Source: Platynereis dumerilii (taxonomy: Eukaryota > Annelida > Polychaeta > Phyllodocida > Nereididae). Taken from it: a stretch of 64,000 nucleotides of DNA. Position 1 is the first letter of the stretch. Each line of letters starts with the position of its first letter. A model generated the notes under the pieces. That model was given only the letters and a program-made list of their open reading frames with translations. It did not search any database and had not been told where the DNA came from. Made by a program: the position numbers and the translations under genes. This document shows, one piece after another, positions 12,804-24,559 of this stretch. The DNA lies in assembly GCA_026936325.1 (NCBI GenBank), contig JAPTHN010000025.1, positions 5,464,001-5,528,000 on the forward strand, given 5' to 3'.

Positions 12804-14213
12804 TTATTATTATTATTCTTTATTATTATTCTTCCAACTTTTTCACTTTTTGAAATGTTGAATAACATCTGAACCAGCAGAGATACCTCAATAAGCACCT
12901 ATACAGCATTTAGACACTATAAAATTCCTGCTATGGTGGGAATTACACATCGGAATTCCGTTTGACATAGGAATTACAGGCGATCTTGACAAAAAATTTC
13001 CGATTCCGGTTTTGGAATAACTGTCAGTTGGAATTTCATGAAAATTTTTCCTGTTAATCTTGAATGTAATATGCAGTGCGGAAAGGAGCCTGGTGGTAAT
13101 AGGGTGAATAGTTATGGAGAAAAAAAATTCAAAATTTGAAGAAACCGAAATTTCGAGGGGTGATGTCATGAAAAACCATGATTGAAATGTCAGATTTTTA
13201 TGTCCTTACAGGAATTTTGAGTACTACCAGGGTATAGTGTCTGTGCAAAAGTATGGCATCCCAGGTCCAATACTTTTACTGCCACAGGGCCTCAAAAGTC
13301 GAACATTTGATGGCCTGTATCTCCCTTAATATTGGTCCTAGAAACAAACCAGGGACATTTTTGGAAAGCTCAGAATGTCAGCTTTTCAATTATGTATAGC
13401 AATATCCTGTACGACTTCCGGTTTAGAATCGCGGTGGACATTGAAAATTTTATGTCACTTTTTGGGCCGACAAAAATGTTTTTGGTAAAAAAGTGTATGA
13501 AGAACTTCATGGATGTTCATGAATAATTTATGTAGGATACCCAGGTTGGGCCTCCATATTGTACCAAAAGGACAATTGCCTACATCAAATACTTTTTCCC
13601 AGAGAATTTTTTTAATTCTAAAATTTAAACGTAAATTGCTCTGGTTATAATTGTTCAAATCTCATGAAATTAACACCAAAAAATGCATAAAATTATGCCC
13701 TCTAGTGTGCTACAAGGATATTTTCGTCTTACCTTTAACAAATTTTACATATAACATTTTATATATTCAATTATAACTCATTCATTATATATCAAAATCA
13801 ATTAAAACTAATTTGACACATTCCTATTTTTTTCCTCTATTTTTGCATGTAAGCACATCTCCATAACTCTGATGGTTTGTCTACAACAAGCCATTAGGGT
13901 TAGGGTTTCACCTACCATTCACTCAAAATGTATTGCTTTGAGGGTGGTACCGCTGGCCAACACACACTGGTCTCCATGCCCAGCGATGTGTGATTTCAAT
14001 ATATATGACTGTATACTACATGGCCTACTGCAAGATTTACCTTTTTGCCAAGTGAAACAGCTTCAGCATGGAATGTAAGGGGATGGAAGCGGAAGCAAGG
14101 AAGGGAAAGGATTGGAAGGGAAGGGATTGCATTGAAGGGATTGCAAGGAAGGGAAGGGATTGGAAGGGAAGGGAAGTTCTTCCTTTAAATTGCTGTGCAA
14201 TTTAGTATACTAG
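12804..14213 (+). mobile_element. Unit 9: type A HINE-like unit, no adjacent module
   Basis: The body begins CTTCCAACTTTTTCAC near 12831 after a resumed TTA/CTT tract. It closely follows unit 13 over most of its length. Telomere-like tract at about 13895-13910, CTAG at 14210-14213. Its opening module is either the orphan at 6476 or lies left of the window. Confidence 0.72.
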
Positions 14214-15891
14214 TTATTCTTCTTCTTATTATTTTTCTTCGGCCTTAAAATGATTTTTCAAATGACTATTATGAGAAAAGTAATGGAGATACTACAAAAG
14301 TGATACAACAGTCATATATGTTGGCTTGATCCCTATTTTTAGAGGTAATTTCACAGCGGAATTACTTTTCAGTTGTGCGTAATTCCAGAAACTAATTTTT
14401 ACATTCTTTTCACGGTTTCTCAGAAACTAAGACAGATAAAGGCATGAAATTTTTTTTCTATATATTTTAGACAGTTATCCATTGCAGAAAGGAGCCTAAA
14501 GGAATTTCGTTGAAAAAATTCCAAGTTATGATTTTTTGAAAAAACGGAATTCCGAAAAATGACATTCCAACCTCCAGAAAACAAGGAAGGAATGCTCAGA
14601 TTAAGCTGAATTTATATGTACATACAGCCCTACCCTAGTCTAACAATATCACAAAATTTTGTTGTTATAACTTTAACGGTATCGGTGCTATGGCTTCACA
14701 AAAACACAATTTTCAATCGCCGATATCTCCGTTTCTGTTAAAGCTACAGAAAAATTAAAAACATCATCAGAAAGTTCAGTTTCTCTTCTTTCAGATGGTG
14801 TATAGAACTTTACTGTAGCTTGTTCAATATAGAATCGCGTCAGACATTGAAAATTTCATGTCACTTTTTGGGCCTCCAAAAGCCTATTTAGCCCAAAAAA
14901 ACTATGAAGCTCTTCATGGATGTTCATGTCCATTTTTTATGTGGTACCCATTATGGGCCTGCATAATATATCCAAAGGAAATTGTTCTACTTTAAATACT
15001 TTTTGCTTGAGAATTTTTTGAATTTCAAAATTGAAATGTGAATTGCTCAGCTTCTGCTTATGCAAATTTCATGAAATTAACACCAAAAAATGCGTAAAAT
15101 TATAGTCCTTTGTCAGCTCCAAGGTTTTATGCATTTTCCATATAGCCAATTTTACATAAGCAATTTCACACATTCAATTGTAACTCATTAATTATTCATT
15201 AAAATCAATTAAAACTAATTTCACATATTGCTAATTTTTTGCCCTATTTTTCCATGTAAGCACAACTTCCTACCATGAATTTTATAATCCAATATTAACT
15301 CTTCCAATAATGCTTCAAATCACTTAAAACTGATATGATATGTTGCTCATTTGTTGCCCTATTGTTTGCAAATAAGCACATCTTCCTACCATTAAATTTA
15401 TTATTCAATTATAACTTGTGCAATACTGTTGCAAATCACTTGAAACTAATTTGACATGTTGCTGACTGCTTGCCCTGTATGTGTATGTAAGCACAACTTC
15501 CTAGCTCTTATGGTTTGTCCATAACAAATCATTAGGGTTAGGGTTTCATCATACCTAGGGTTTCGGTTGAGTCAACTTGTATTGCTTTGAGGATGGTACC
15601 ATTGGTCACCACAAACATTCCTGCAGGCTAAGCGCTATATGAGTCAGCAGGTGCAACTCTATGCTTCCATGGCCTACATAGCGCCCAACACAGGCCTGGG
15701 AATAGAATGGAAAGGCAGGGAATGGACGTTGAGGGAACAGATTTGGAGGCAATGGAAGATGCCGCAGTGGAAAGGAAGGGTATGGAATAGAAGGGAATGG
15801 AAGGCAAGGCAAGGGAGGGTAAATAGGGAGGGAATATGGGGGAGGGGAATTCATATCTTAAAATTGCTGTGCAATTTTAATTATTCTCTAG
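14214..15891 (+). mobile_element. Unit 10: type C HINE-like unit, no adjacent module
   Basis: Opens CTTCGGCCTTAAAATG near 14240. The first 700 bp resemble unit 6 and the tail resembles unit 7. Telomere-like tract at about 15531-15546, GGAA-rich tract 15700-15840, type C terminus with CTAG at 15888-15891. Confidence 0.72.
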
Positions 15892-15896
15892 TTATT

Positions 15897-15930
15897 ATAA
15901 TCCCCCGCTCGCGCAGCGGCGGGGGATTAT
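15897..15930 (+). repeat. Bs 5' module split from its body (pairs with unit 14)
   Basis: Long B palindrome variant with arms ATAATCCCCCGC and GCGGGGGATTAT around a GC-rich centre, followed by linker ATTGATATTCTTC and CCTTTTATT. It is the first of three stacked modules (Bs, A, D). The first type B body after it is unit 14 at 19841. Unit 14 has the Bc tail, as do the other bodies paired with Bs. Confidence 0.72.
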
Positions 15931-15957
15931 ATTGATATTCTTCTTTTACCTTTTATT

Positions 15958-15982
15958 AAGAACTTCCCGTAGGGAAGTTCTT
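15958..15982 (+). repeat. A 5' module split from its body (pairs with unit 12)
   Basis: Standard A palindrome plus linker ATTGATATTGTACG and a T/A-rich tract, interrupted by the type D element that begins at 16013. The next module-less A body is unit 12 at 16985. Confidence 0.72.
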
Positions 15983-16012
15983 ATTGATATTGTACGTATT
16001 TTTATTATTATT

Positions 16013-16984
16013 ATAAATTCCCCCGTTAGGGGAATTTATATTGTTTTTGTTCGGTTTTTTTTTTTCAGCTTTTTTCTTCTTCTTATTTTTCATCACCACT
16101 TTTGAGAGCTTATATTTCTGGAACTATTTATGATATCTTCATAAAAATACATACCTATAATGCACTTGCAAGGTACTATAACATCCTGGAATTACAGAGC
16201 GTAATTACTAGTACTCTGGAAATTACGTCCAAAATTCATTAAAAATTTGTGTCAACGGTTCTGGAATAACCGCAATACGAAATTTTGCCAAATTTTAACA
16301 CAATAATCTCTAACGATATACGCAGTGCGGAAAGGCGGCTGTTGGCAATATCTCTGAAAGTTTTTTTTATATGAATTTTTCAAATAAGGGAATTCCCAAA
16401 ATTGCTACTAAAATTTTCCAAAAACTAGGAAAAAATGCTCCAATCAAGCTGAAATTGTATGTAGTTACAGTCATACTATAGTGTAACAATCGACTAGAAT
16501 TTCAACTTTCTAGCGTTAACGGTATCGGCGCTATTGCACCACAAAAACGCTATTTTCAAGCGCGGATAACTCGGCTCCTATTAAAGCTACAGAAAATAAA
16601 AAAACACCACCACAAAGCTCAGTTTCTTAGCTTTCATATGGTATATAGCATTCTACTGTAGCGCCGTCCCTTAAAAATCGCGGTGGACCCTGAAAATGTT
16701 ATCTCACTTTTTTCCTCCCCAAATGCTTCTTATGGCTGGAAACACTTTTTCCTGGCCATATGCCAATTTCATCGCTTCTCATACTTCACTGGCTGCACAT
16801 TTTCTTTGTTGAAATAAATGCTGACCCAATTACATTTCTGTGTGAATCATTGGATGGGGAAGGTAGAAGGGAAGGGGCAGGAGGCTGTAAGGGGGCAGGG
16901 GAGAGGAAGGGTAAGGGGGCAGGGGAGAGGAAGGGGGCGGGGGGAATTTATCTTTGTAATTGTGCACAATTACAGGTGTACTAG
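16013..16984 (+). mobile_element. Unit 11: type D HINE-like unit with its own module
   Basis: D palindrome 16013-16039 (arms ATAAATTCCCC and GGGGAATTTAT), linker ATTGTTTTTGTTCGG, a poly-T tract and a body of only 972 bp. It shares with the other families the blocks GTGCGGAAAGG, GGTATCGGCGCTAT and ATCGCGGTGGACCCTGAAAA. It lacks the long AT-rich block and the telomere-like tract. Unit 25 is its only relative here. Confidence 0.75.
16941..16984 (+). other. Type D 3' terminus (model copy)
   Basis: GGGGAATTTAT, then a perfect 20-bp palindrome (TGTAATTGTG at 16955-16964, CACAATTACA at 16965-16974), then GGTGTA and CTAG at 16981-16984. The same end closes unit 25 at 38077. Confidence 0.8.
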
Positions 16985-18386
16985 TTATTATTCTTATTCT
17001 TATTATTTTTCTGCCGCGTTTTCGGCTTTTCTTAAATGTTGCTTAAATCATAGACATGGAAAGATATCATAATAATAATCTAAGATTTATATGTACCAGG
17101 TAAATTCCCTTCCTTGGCCAAAATTCCGCATCAGAATTACATTTCGCACAGGAATTACAGCCGTTTTTCACAAAAAATTTCTGGCAACGTTTCAGAAGAA
17201 AGTCTTGAAATTTTTGCCATGAAATTTTTTTGTGCATTCATCAAGGACTTATGCAGTGCAGAAAGGAGCCTAGTTGTAAACGCCTTGATAGGTCTTGAGA
17301 TAAAAAAGTTCGAAATCAAGGCAAAACGAAATTTCCAGGGGTCATGTCATGAAAAACCATGATGCAATTATCAGATTTTCATGATCTTCAGGGAATTAGT
17401 AGTACTACTTGGGTACACTGTCTATGCAAAAGTATGGGACCCCACGTCCAATACTTTTGGTGCCACAAGGCCTCAAAAGTGCAACTTTTGAAGGGCTGTA
17501 ACTCCCTTAATATTAAACCCAGAAAAATAATAAAACCATTTTTGGAAAGCTCAGAATGTCAGCTTTCCAATGTTATATAGCATTTTACCCTTGGACGTCC
17601 AAGGGAAAATTTCGCTTAATAGTGAAAATTTCATGTCACTTTTTGACCCGATCAAAACACGTTAGGTAACAAAAACCTATGAAGATCTTCATGGATGTTC
17701 ATGAATATTTTTTTGCTCGTACCTGGCCTAGATCCCTATGATGTGGCCAAAGGAAATTTACCTCCATCAAATACTTTTTCCTAGAGAATTTTTTTCAATT
17801 TCAAAAGTCAAATGCCAATAACTTTTTTTCTAATGACTCAAATTTCACCAAAAAAGCGTTAAATGATGTGTAAAATCATGCTCTTTATTTTATTTAATGT
17901 GATCATGTATGTCAGAGCAACAGCCAATTTTACATGAATTTTTTTGTGTTTTCCATTATAACTCATCCATTTATGCTTCAAGTCAATTAAAACAGATGTG
18001 ACATGATGCTGACTGTTTGCCCTATTTCTGTATGTAAGCACCTTTTCCTAGCTGTCATGGTTTGCCTGTAGGAAGTCATTAGGGTTAGGGTTTCATGAAA
18101 GTGTATTGCTTTTAGGATGGTACCTCTAGCCACCAAAGGTCTTGCTCAATGCCAGCGATATATGACTAAGTATGTATGACTGTTGTTGTATTCCATGGAC
18201 TATGGCAAGCATTTCAAAGTAGCAGCAATGATAGTTTTTCTCCAATCAAAACACGCTAAGCTCTGGAAGGGAAAGGAATGCAAGGAACTGGAGGAGAAAT
18301 GAAGATATAGGATTTGAAGGGAACGGAAGGGATGTGAAGGGAAGGGAAGTTCTTCCTTTAAATTGCTGTGCAATTTAGTATACTAG
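16985..18386 (+). mobile_element. Unit 12: divergent type A HINE-like unit
   Basis: Begins TTTCTGCCGCGTTTTCGGC near 17010 and ends with the type A terminus (CTAG 18383-18386). With unit 17 it forms a diverged A subfamily (shared TGAAGATCTTCATGGATG or TGAAGATCTTGATGGATG and ACATGATGCTGACTG type motifs). Telomere-like tract at about 18078-18093. Its module is the A palindrome at 15958, separated by unit 11. Confidence 0.72.
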
Positions 18387-18394
18387 TTATTATT

Positions 18395-19840
18395 AAGAAC
18401 TTCCCGTAGGGAAGTTCTTCTTGATATTGTACGTATTCTTATTATTATTCTTTGTTATTATTCTTCCAACTTTTTCACTTTTTTAAATGTTGAATAACTT
18501 CTTAACCAGAAGAGATATGTCAATTAGCACCTATACAGCATTCAGACACTATAGAATTCCTGCTATGGTGGGAATTACGCATCGGAATTCCGTTTGACAT
18601 AGGAATTACACGCAATCTTCACAAAAAATTTCTGATTCCGGTTTTGAGAAAACTGTCATTCAGAATTTCATGAAATTTTTTCCTGTTAATCTCTAATGGA
18701 ATATGCAGTGCAGAAAGGAGCCTAGTGGCAATAGGGTGAATAGTTATGGAGAAAAAAAAGTTCAAAATCTGAGAAAACCGAAATTTTGAGGGGTGATGTC
18801 ATGGAAAACCATGATTGAAATGTCAGATTTTGATGTCCTTACAGGAATTGTTAGTGTAACCAGGGTACAGTGTCTATGCAAAATTATGGCATCTCAGATC
18901 CAATACTTTTGGTGCCACAGGGCCTCAAAAGTCTAACATTTGATGGGCTGTATCTCCCTAAATATTGGTCCTAGAAACAAATCAGGGACATTTCTGGAAA
19001 GCTCAGAATGTCAGCTTTCTAGTGGTGTATAGCAATATCCTCTGCGACGTCCGGTTTAGAATCGCGGTGGACATTGAAAATTTTATGTCACTTTTTGGGC
19101 CGATCAAAAGGTTTTTTGTAAAAAAGTGTATGAAGAACTTCATGGATGTTCATGAATAATTTATGTAGGATACCCAGGTTGGGCCTCCATATTGTACCAA
19201 AAGGAAATTTGCCTACATCAAATACTTTTTCCTAGAGAATTTTTTTAATTTCAAAATTTAAACGTAAATTGCTCTGGTTATAATTGTTCAAATCTCATGA
19301 AACTAACACCAAAAAATGCATAAAATTATGCCCTCTAGTGTGCTCTAAGGATATCTTCCTCTCACCTTTAACCAATTTTACATATAACATTTTATATATT
19401 CAATTATAACTCATTCATTATTTATCAAAATCAATTAAAACTGATTTGGCACATTCCTAAATTTTTGTTCTATTTTTGCATGTAAGCACATCTCCATAAC
19501 TGTAATTGTTTGCCTAAAACAAGCCATTAGGGTTAGGGTTTCACCTACCATTTCCTCAAAATGTATTGCTTTGAGGGTGGTACCGCTGGCCAACACACAC
19601 TGGTCCCCTTGCCAAGCGATGTGTGATTTCTATATATGTGACTCTATACTACATGGCCTATTGCAAGAAAACATCTAGTAACAGCAACATTTACCTTTTT
19701 GCCAAATGAAAGAGTTTCAGCATGGAAGGCAAGGGAATGAAATGGGAAGTAAGGAATTTGAAGGGTAGCAATTGGAAGGGAAGGGATTGGGAAGGAAGGG
19801 AAGTTCTTCCTTTAAATTGCTGTGCAATTTAGTATACTAG
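18395..19840 (+). mobile_element. Unit 13: type A HINE-like unit with its own module
   Basis: A palindrome 18395-18419, linker with CTTGATATTGTACG, microsatellite and a CTTCCAACTTTTTCAC body. It has the A core with a 64-codon open frame at 18965-19159, a telomere-like tract at about 19526-19541 and CTAG at 19837-19840. It sits inside the element formed by the Bs module at 15897 and unit 14. Confidence 0.75.
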
Positions 19841-21153
19841 TTATTATTATTATTCAGCTCAGGAAAACTGTGATTACTGCAAAACTATTAAAGATGCTGT
19901 TTTACAAGTCAAGGGTAATATACAACTCCATTGCGTGCTACTTTACACGAAATTTCATGATCAAATTTCATGACGCTTATGAGTAATGAGGAAAATATAA
20001 AAAAAATTTCCGGCGCAGGTTTCTGAGAACCTAAGCATAACTGAGACGTGTTGATTTTTTCCAAGATACCTTGACAAAGTCTCCAGTGCAGAAAGGCGTC
20101 TCGTGGAGATTTCATGAACACATTTCAAGATATGATTTTTTTATAAATAGACATCCCGAAAACTGGCCAAAATTTTTCTGGAAAACAGGGAAGGAATGCT
20201 CGTAGAAAGCTGAAAATGGGCGTGCTTACAGACCTACCCTAGTGTACCAACTTCACAAAGTTACGGACCGCTCGGACAAACGGTCTGTGCGCTACGGACG
20301 CACAAAAACTCAAACTTCAAGTGGCCATAGCTCAGTCCCTATTGCAGCTACAGACTAGTTTGACATATCACAAGAAAGCTCTGTTTCTCAGCTTTCCAAT
20401 GGTGTATAGCATAATAGTGTCAGGCGCGCGGCGTAGAATCGCGTCAGACATTGAAAATTTCATGTCACTTTTTAGGCCCAAAAAAACTTTTCGGCTCAAA
20501 AAGTCAATGTAATTCTTCATGCATGTCCATCATTATTTTATGTGGGCTACCCATATCAGCCCTCCATATTGTCCCCGAACATAAATTACCTACATTAAAT
20601 AGTTTGTCCTAGAGAATTTTTTTAATTTTCAAACTTCAAATATAAATTGCTCAGCTTCCGGTTATTCAAATTTCATGAAATTAATACCAAAAGATGCTTA
20701 AAATTATGGCCTTTACTGTCCTTCAAGGCCATACAGCTCATAGTAATAGCCAATTTTACATAGATGATTTTATATAAGCCACTATAACTCCTGCATTTAT
20801 GTTTCAAATCAGATGAAAATGCAATGACATGTTCCTAATTTATTGCCTGATTTTTCCATGTAGGCACATCTCCCCAACTCTTATGGTTTGCCTGCAGCAA
20901 GCCATTAGGGTTAGGGTTAGGGTTTACTCAACATGCACTGCTTGCAGGGTGGTACGCATGGCCACCACAGGTGTGTCTGGCAGTCAAGATATTTGATAGG
21001 CATATGCTCCAACAACATTGCAGCGTTCATACATGCTTTTAAGAATTCATCATGAAGGACATGAATTGGAAGGGGAGAGTAAGCAGGGAAGGGGAGACAG
21101 GGGGGCGCGGGGGATTATCCGATATTGCCGTACGGCAATATCAGTTATACTAG
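19841..21153 (+). mobile_element. Unit 14: type B HINE-like unit (body of Bs 15897), tail variant Bc
   Basis: Resumes with (TTA)n and the CAGCTCAGGAAAACTG body start at about 19855. The Bc tail has a telomere-like tract (about 20903-20923) and AAGAATTCATCATGAAGGAC, shared with units 28 and 31. Type B terminus with CTAG 21150-21153. Adding the module region at 15897-15954 gives about 1.37 kb, close to unit 31 (1394 bp), which has the same module type and is not split. Confidence 0.75.
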
Positions 21154-21155
21154 TT

Positions 21156-21180
21156 AAGAACTTCCCGTAGGGAAGTTCTT
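21156..21180 (+). repeat. A 5' module, first of a triple stack (pairs with unit 17)
   Basis: A palindrome with linker ATTGATATTGTACG and a short TTA/CTT tract, then the next A module. The three modules are followed by exactly three type A bodies (units 15, 16, 17). The outermost module pairs with the last body. Confidence 0.7.
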
Positions 21181-21214
21181 ATTGATATTGTACGTATTCC
21201 TTATTATTCTTATT

Positions 21215-21239
21215 AAGAACTTCCCGTAGGGAAGTTCTT
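21215..21239 (+). repeat. A 5' module, second of a triple stack (pairs with unit 16)
   Basis: Same palindrome and linker as the first. Only about 49 bp separate its start from that of the third module, so the younger insertion landed very close to its 5' end. Confidence 0.7.
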
Positions 21240-21263
21240 ATTGATATTGTACGTATTCTTATT

Positions 21264-22929
21264 AAGAACTTCCCGTAGGGAAGTTCTTATTGATATTGTA
21301 CGTATTCTTCTTATTATTATTATTATTCTTATTCTTCCAACTTTTTGACATTTTCAAATTTTGAATAACTGCTTTACCAGAAGACATATGTCAATTAGCA
21401 TGTATACAGCATTAAGACACTGTAAAATTCCTTCTATGCTGGGAATTACACATCGGAATTCCGTTTGACATAGGAATTACAGGCAATCTTTACAAAAAAT
21501 TTCCGAGTGCGGTTTTGGGAAAACCGTCTGTCAGAATGTCATGAAATTTTTTCCTGTTCATCTCTAACGGAATATGCATTGCAGAAAGGAGCCTATTGGC
21601 AATAGGATGAATAGCTTTGGAGAAAAAAAAGTTCAAAATTGGATCAGAGCGAAATTTCGAGGGGTGATGTCATGAAAAACCATGATTGGAATGTCAGATT
21701 TTTATGTCCTTACAGGAATTGTTAGCACTACTAGGGTGTAGTGTCTATGCAAAAGTATGGCCTTCCAGGTCCAATACTTTTGGTGCCATAGGGCCTCAAA
21801 AGTCGAACATTTGATGGGCTGTATCTCCCTTAATATTGGTCCTAGAAACAAACCAGGGACATTTTTGGAAAGCTCAGAATGTCAGCTTTCCAGTGGTATG
21901 TAGCAATATCCTGTACAACGTCCGGTTTAGAATCGCGGTGGACATTGAAAATTTTATGTCATTTTTTGCCCTGTCAAAACCTATTTTGCCAAAATAAACC
22001 ATGAAGTTCTTCATGGATGTTCATGTATATTTTTTGTGGGGTACCCATAGTGGGCCTGCATATTCCCTCTAAAGGACATTGTTCTACTTCAAATATTTTT
22101 TCCTTGAGAATTTTTTGAATTTCAAAATTGAAACATACATTGCTCTGGTTCTACTCATTCAAATTTCATGAAATTAACACCAAAAAATGCGTAAAATTAT
22201 ACCCTTTTATGAGCTCCAAGGGCATCTACCTCTTATTAATAGCCAATTTTACATAAGCAATTTCACATATTCAATTATAACTCATTAAGTATTGATTAAA
22301 ATCAATTAAAACTAATTTGACATATTCCTAATTTTTTGCTCTATTTTTCCATGTAAGCACATCTCCCTACCATGAATTTTTCTTTCCTATTTAAACTCTT
22401 CAAATAATGTTTCAAATCACTTCAAAATGATATGATATGTTGCTAATTTGTTGCCCTATTGTTTGCAAATAACCACAACTGCCTCCCATTAAATTTATAA
22501 TTAAATTATAACTTGTGAAATACTACTGAAAATCACTTAAAACTAATTTGACATGTTGCTGACTGCTTGCCCTCTGTGTGTATGTAAGCACATCTTCCTA
22601 GCTCTTATGGTTTGTCCAAAACAAATCATTAGGGTTAGGGTTTCATCAAAGTATTGCTTTCAGGGTGGTACCATCACCCACAAAAGGCCTGGCTCCATGC
22701 CAAGCGAGATATGAGTATGTATGCCTGTTTGTGCAGTTCCACGGACTATGCGGGAAGGTCATAGCAGTAGTTTTCCTCGTGGACAACCTAAACACACTAT
22801 TAAGCAATGGCAAGGAAAGGAATGCAAGGAACTAGAATAGCAGGGCAGGGAAGGGATTGGAAGGAAGGGAAGGGATAGGAAGGGAAGGGAAGTTCTTCCT
22901 TTAAATTGCTGTGCAATTTAGTATACTAG
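21264..22929 (+). mobile_element. Unit 15: type A HINE-like unit with its own module
   Basis: Third A palindrome (21264-21288), linker, microsatellite, body from CTTCCAACTTTTTGAC. The 3' third (after about 22000) resembles type C tails, with GCACATCTCCCTACCATGAA and a GTTTGCAAATAACC block. The unit therefore looks like an A/C mosaic with a type A end. Telomere-like tract at about 22627-22642, CTAG 22926-22929. Confidence 0.74.
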
Positions 22930-24559
22930 TTATTATTATTCTTTATTATTCTTATTCTTCCAACTTTTTGACTTTTTAAAATTTTGAATAACTTCTTTAT
23001 CAGAAGACAAATGTCAATTTGCATCTATACAGCATGAAGAAACTATAGAATTCCTCCTATGCTGGGAATTACACATCGGAATTCCGTTTGACATAGGAAT
23101 TACAGGCAATCTTCATAAAAAATTTCCGATTCCGGTTTTGGGAAATCTGTCAGTCAGAATGTCATGAAATTTTTTCCTGTTAATCTCTAATGGACTATGC
23201 AGTGCGGAAAGGAGCCTAGTGGCTATAGGGTGTATAGCTTTGGAGAGAAAAAAGTTCAAAATCGGAGCATAGAGAAATTTCGAGGGGTGATGTCATGAAA
23301 AACCATGATTGAAATGTCAGATTTTTGTGTCCTTACAGGAATTGTTGCTACTACTGGGGTGTAGTGTCAGTGCAAAAGTATGGCATCCCAGGGCCTATAC
23401 TTTTTGTGCCACATGGCCTCAAAAGTCGAACATTTGATGGGCTGTATCTCCCTTAATTTTGATCCTAGAAAGAAAAAATGGCCATTTTTGGAAACCTCAG
23501 AATGTCAGCTTTCCATTGATATATAGCAATATGCTGTACAACGTACGGTTTAGAATCGCGTCAGACATTGAAAATTTTATGTCACTTTTTGGGTCTCCTG
23601 ACACCTATTTTGCCCAAAAAACTATGAAGGTCTTCATGGATGTTCATGTTGATTTTTTGTGTCGTGCCCAATATGGACCTGCATAATATGCCCAAAGGAA
23701 TTTTCTCTACTTGAAGTTCTTTATCATTGAGAATTTTTTTAATTTCAAAATTGGAATGTAGATTGCTCAGCTTCTACTCATTCAAATGTCATGAAATTAA
23801 CACCAAAAAATGCGTAAAATTATGCCCTTTTATGTGCTCTAAGGGCATATATCTCTCACTTATAGCCAATTTTACATTAGCAATTTCATATATCCAATTA
23901 TAACTCATTAAGTATTCATTAAAATCAATTAAGAATAATTTGACTTATTGCTAATTTTTTGCTCTATTTTTCCATGTAAGCAAATGTTCCTACCATGAAT
24001 TTTTTGATCCTATTTAAACTCTTCCAATAATGTTTCAAATCACTTCAAATTGATATGATATGTTGCTTATTTGTTGCCCTATTGTTTGCAAATAACCTCA
24101 TATTTTTTCCATTAAATTTATAATTAAATTATAACTTGTGAAATACTGCTGCAAACCACTTAAAACTAATTTGACAAGTTGCTGACTCCTTGCCCTCTGT
24201 GTGTATGTAAGCACATCTTCCTAGCTCTTATGGTTTGTCCATAACAAATCATTAGGGTTAGGGTTTCATCAAAGTATTGCTTTCAGGGTGGTACCATCGC
24301 CCACAAAAGGCCTGGCTCCATGCCAAGCGCTATATGAGTATGTGTGCCTGTTTTCACAGTTCCATGGACTATTGCAGGCAAGGTCAAAGCAGCAGTGATG
24401 TTTCACTGCAGGACAACCTAAACACACTATTAAGCAATGGAAAGGAAAGGAATGCAAGGAACTAGAATAGCAGGACAGGGAAGGGATTGGAAGGAAGGGA
24501 AGGGATAGGAAGGGAAGGGAAGTTCTTCCTTTAAATTGCTGTGCAATTTAGTATACTAG
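22930..24559 (+). mobile_element. Unit 16: type A HINE-like unit (body of module 21215)
   Basis: Starts CTTCCAACTTTTTGAC at about 22957. It is a close sister of unit 15, including the C-like mid-tail and the final AACTAGAATAGCAGGG stretch. An open frame at 23459-23686 extends the type A 64-codon frame. Telomere-like tract at about 24248-24263, CTAG 24556-24559. Confidence 0.74.
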
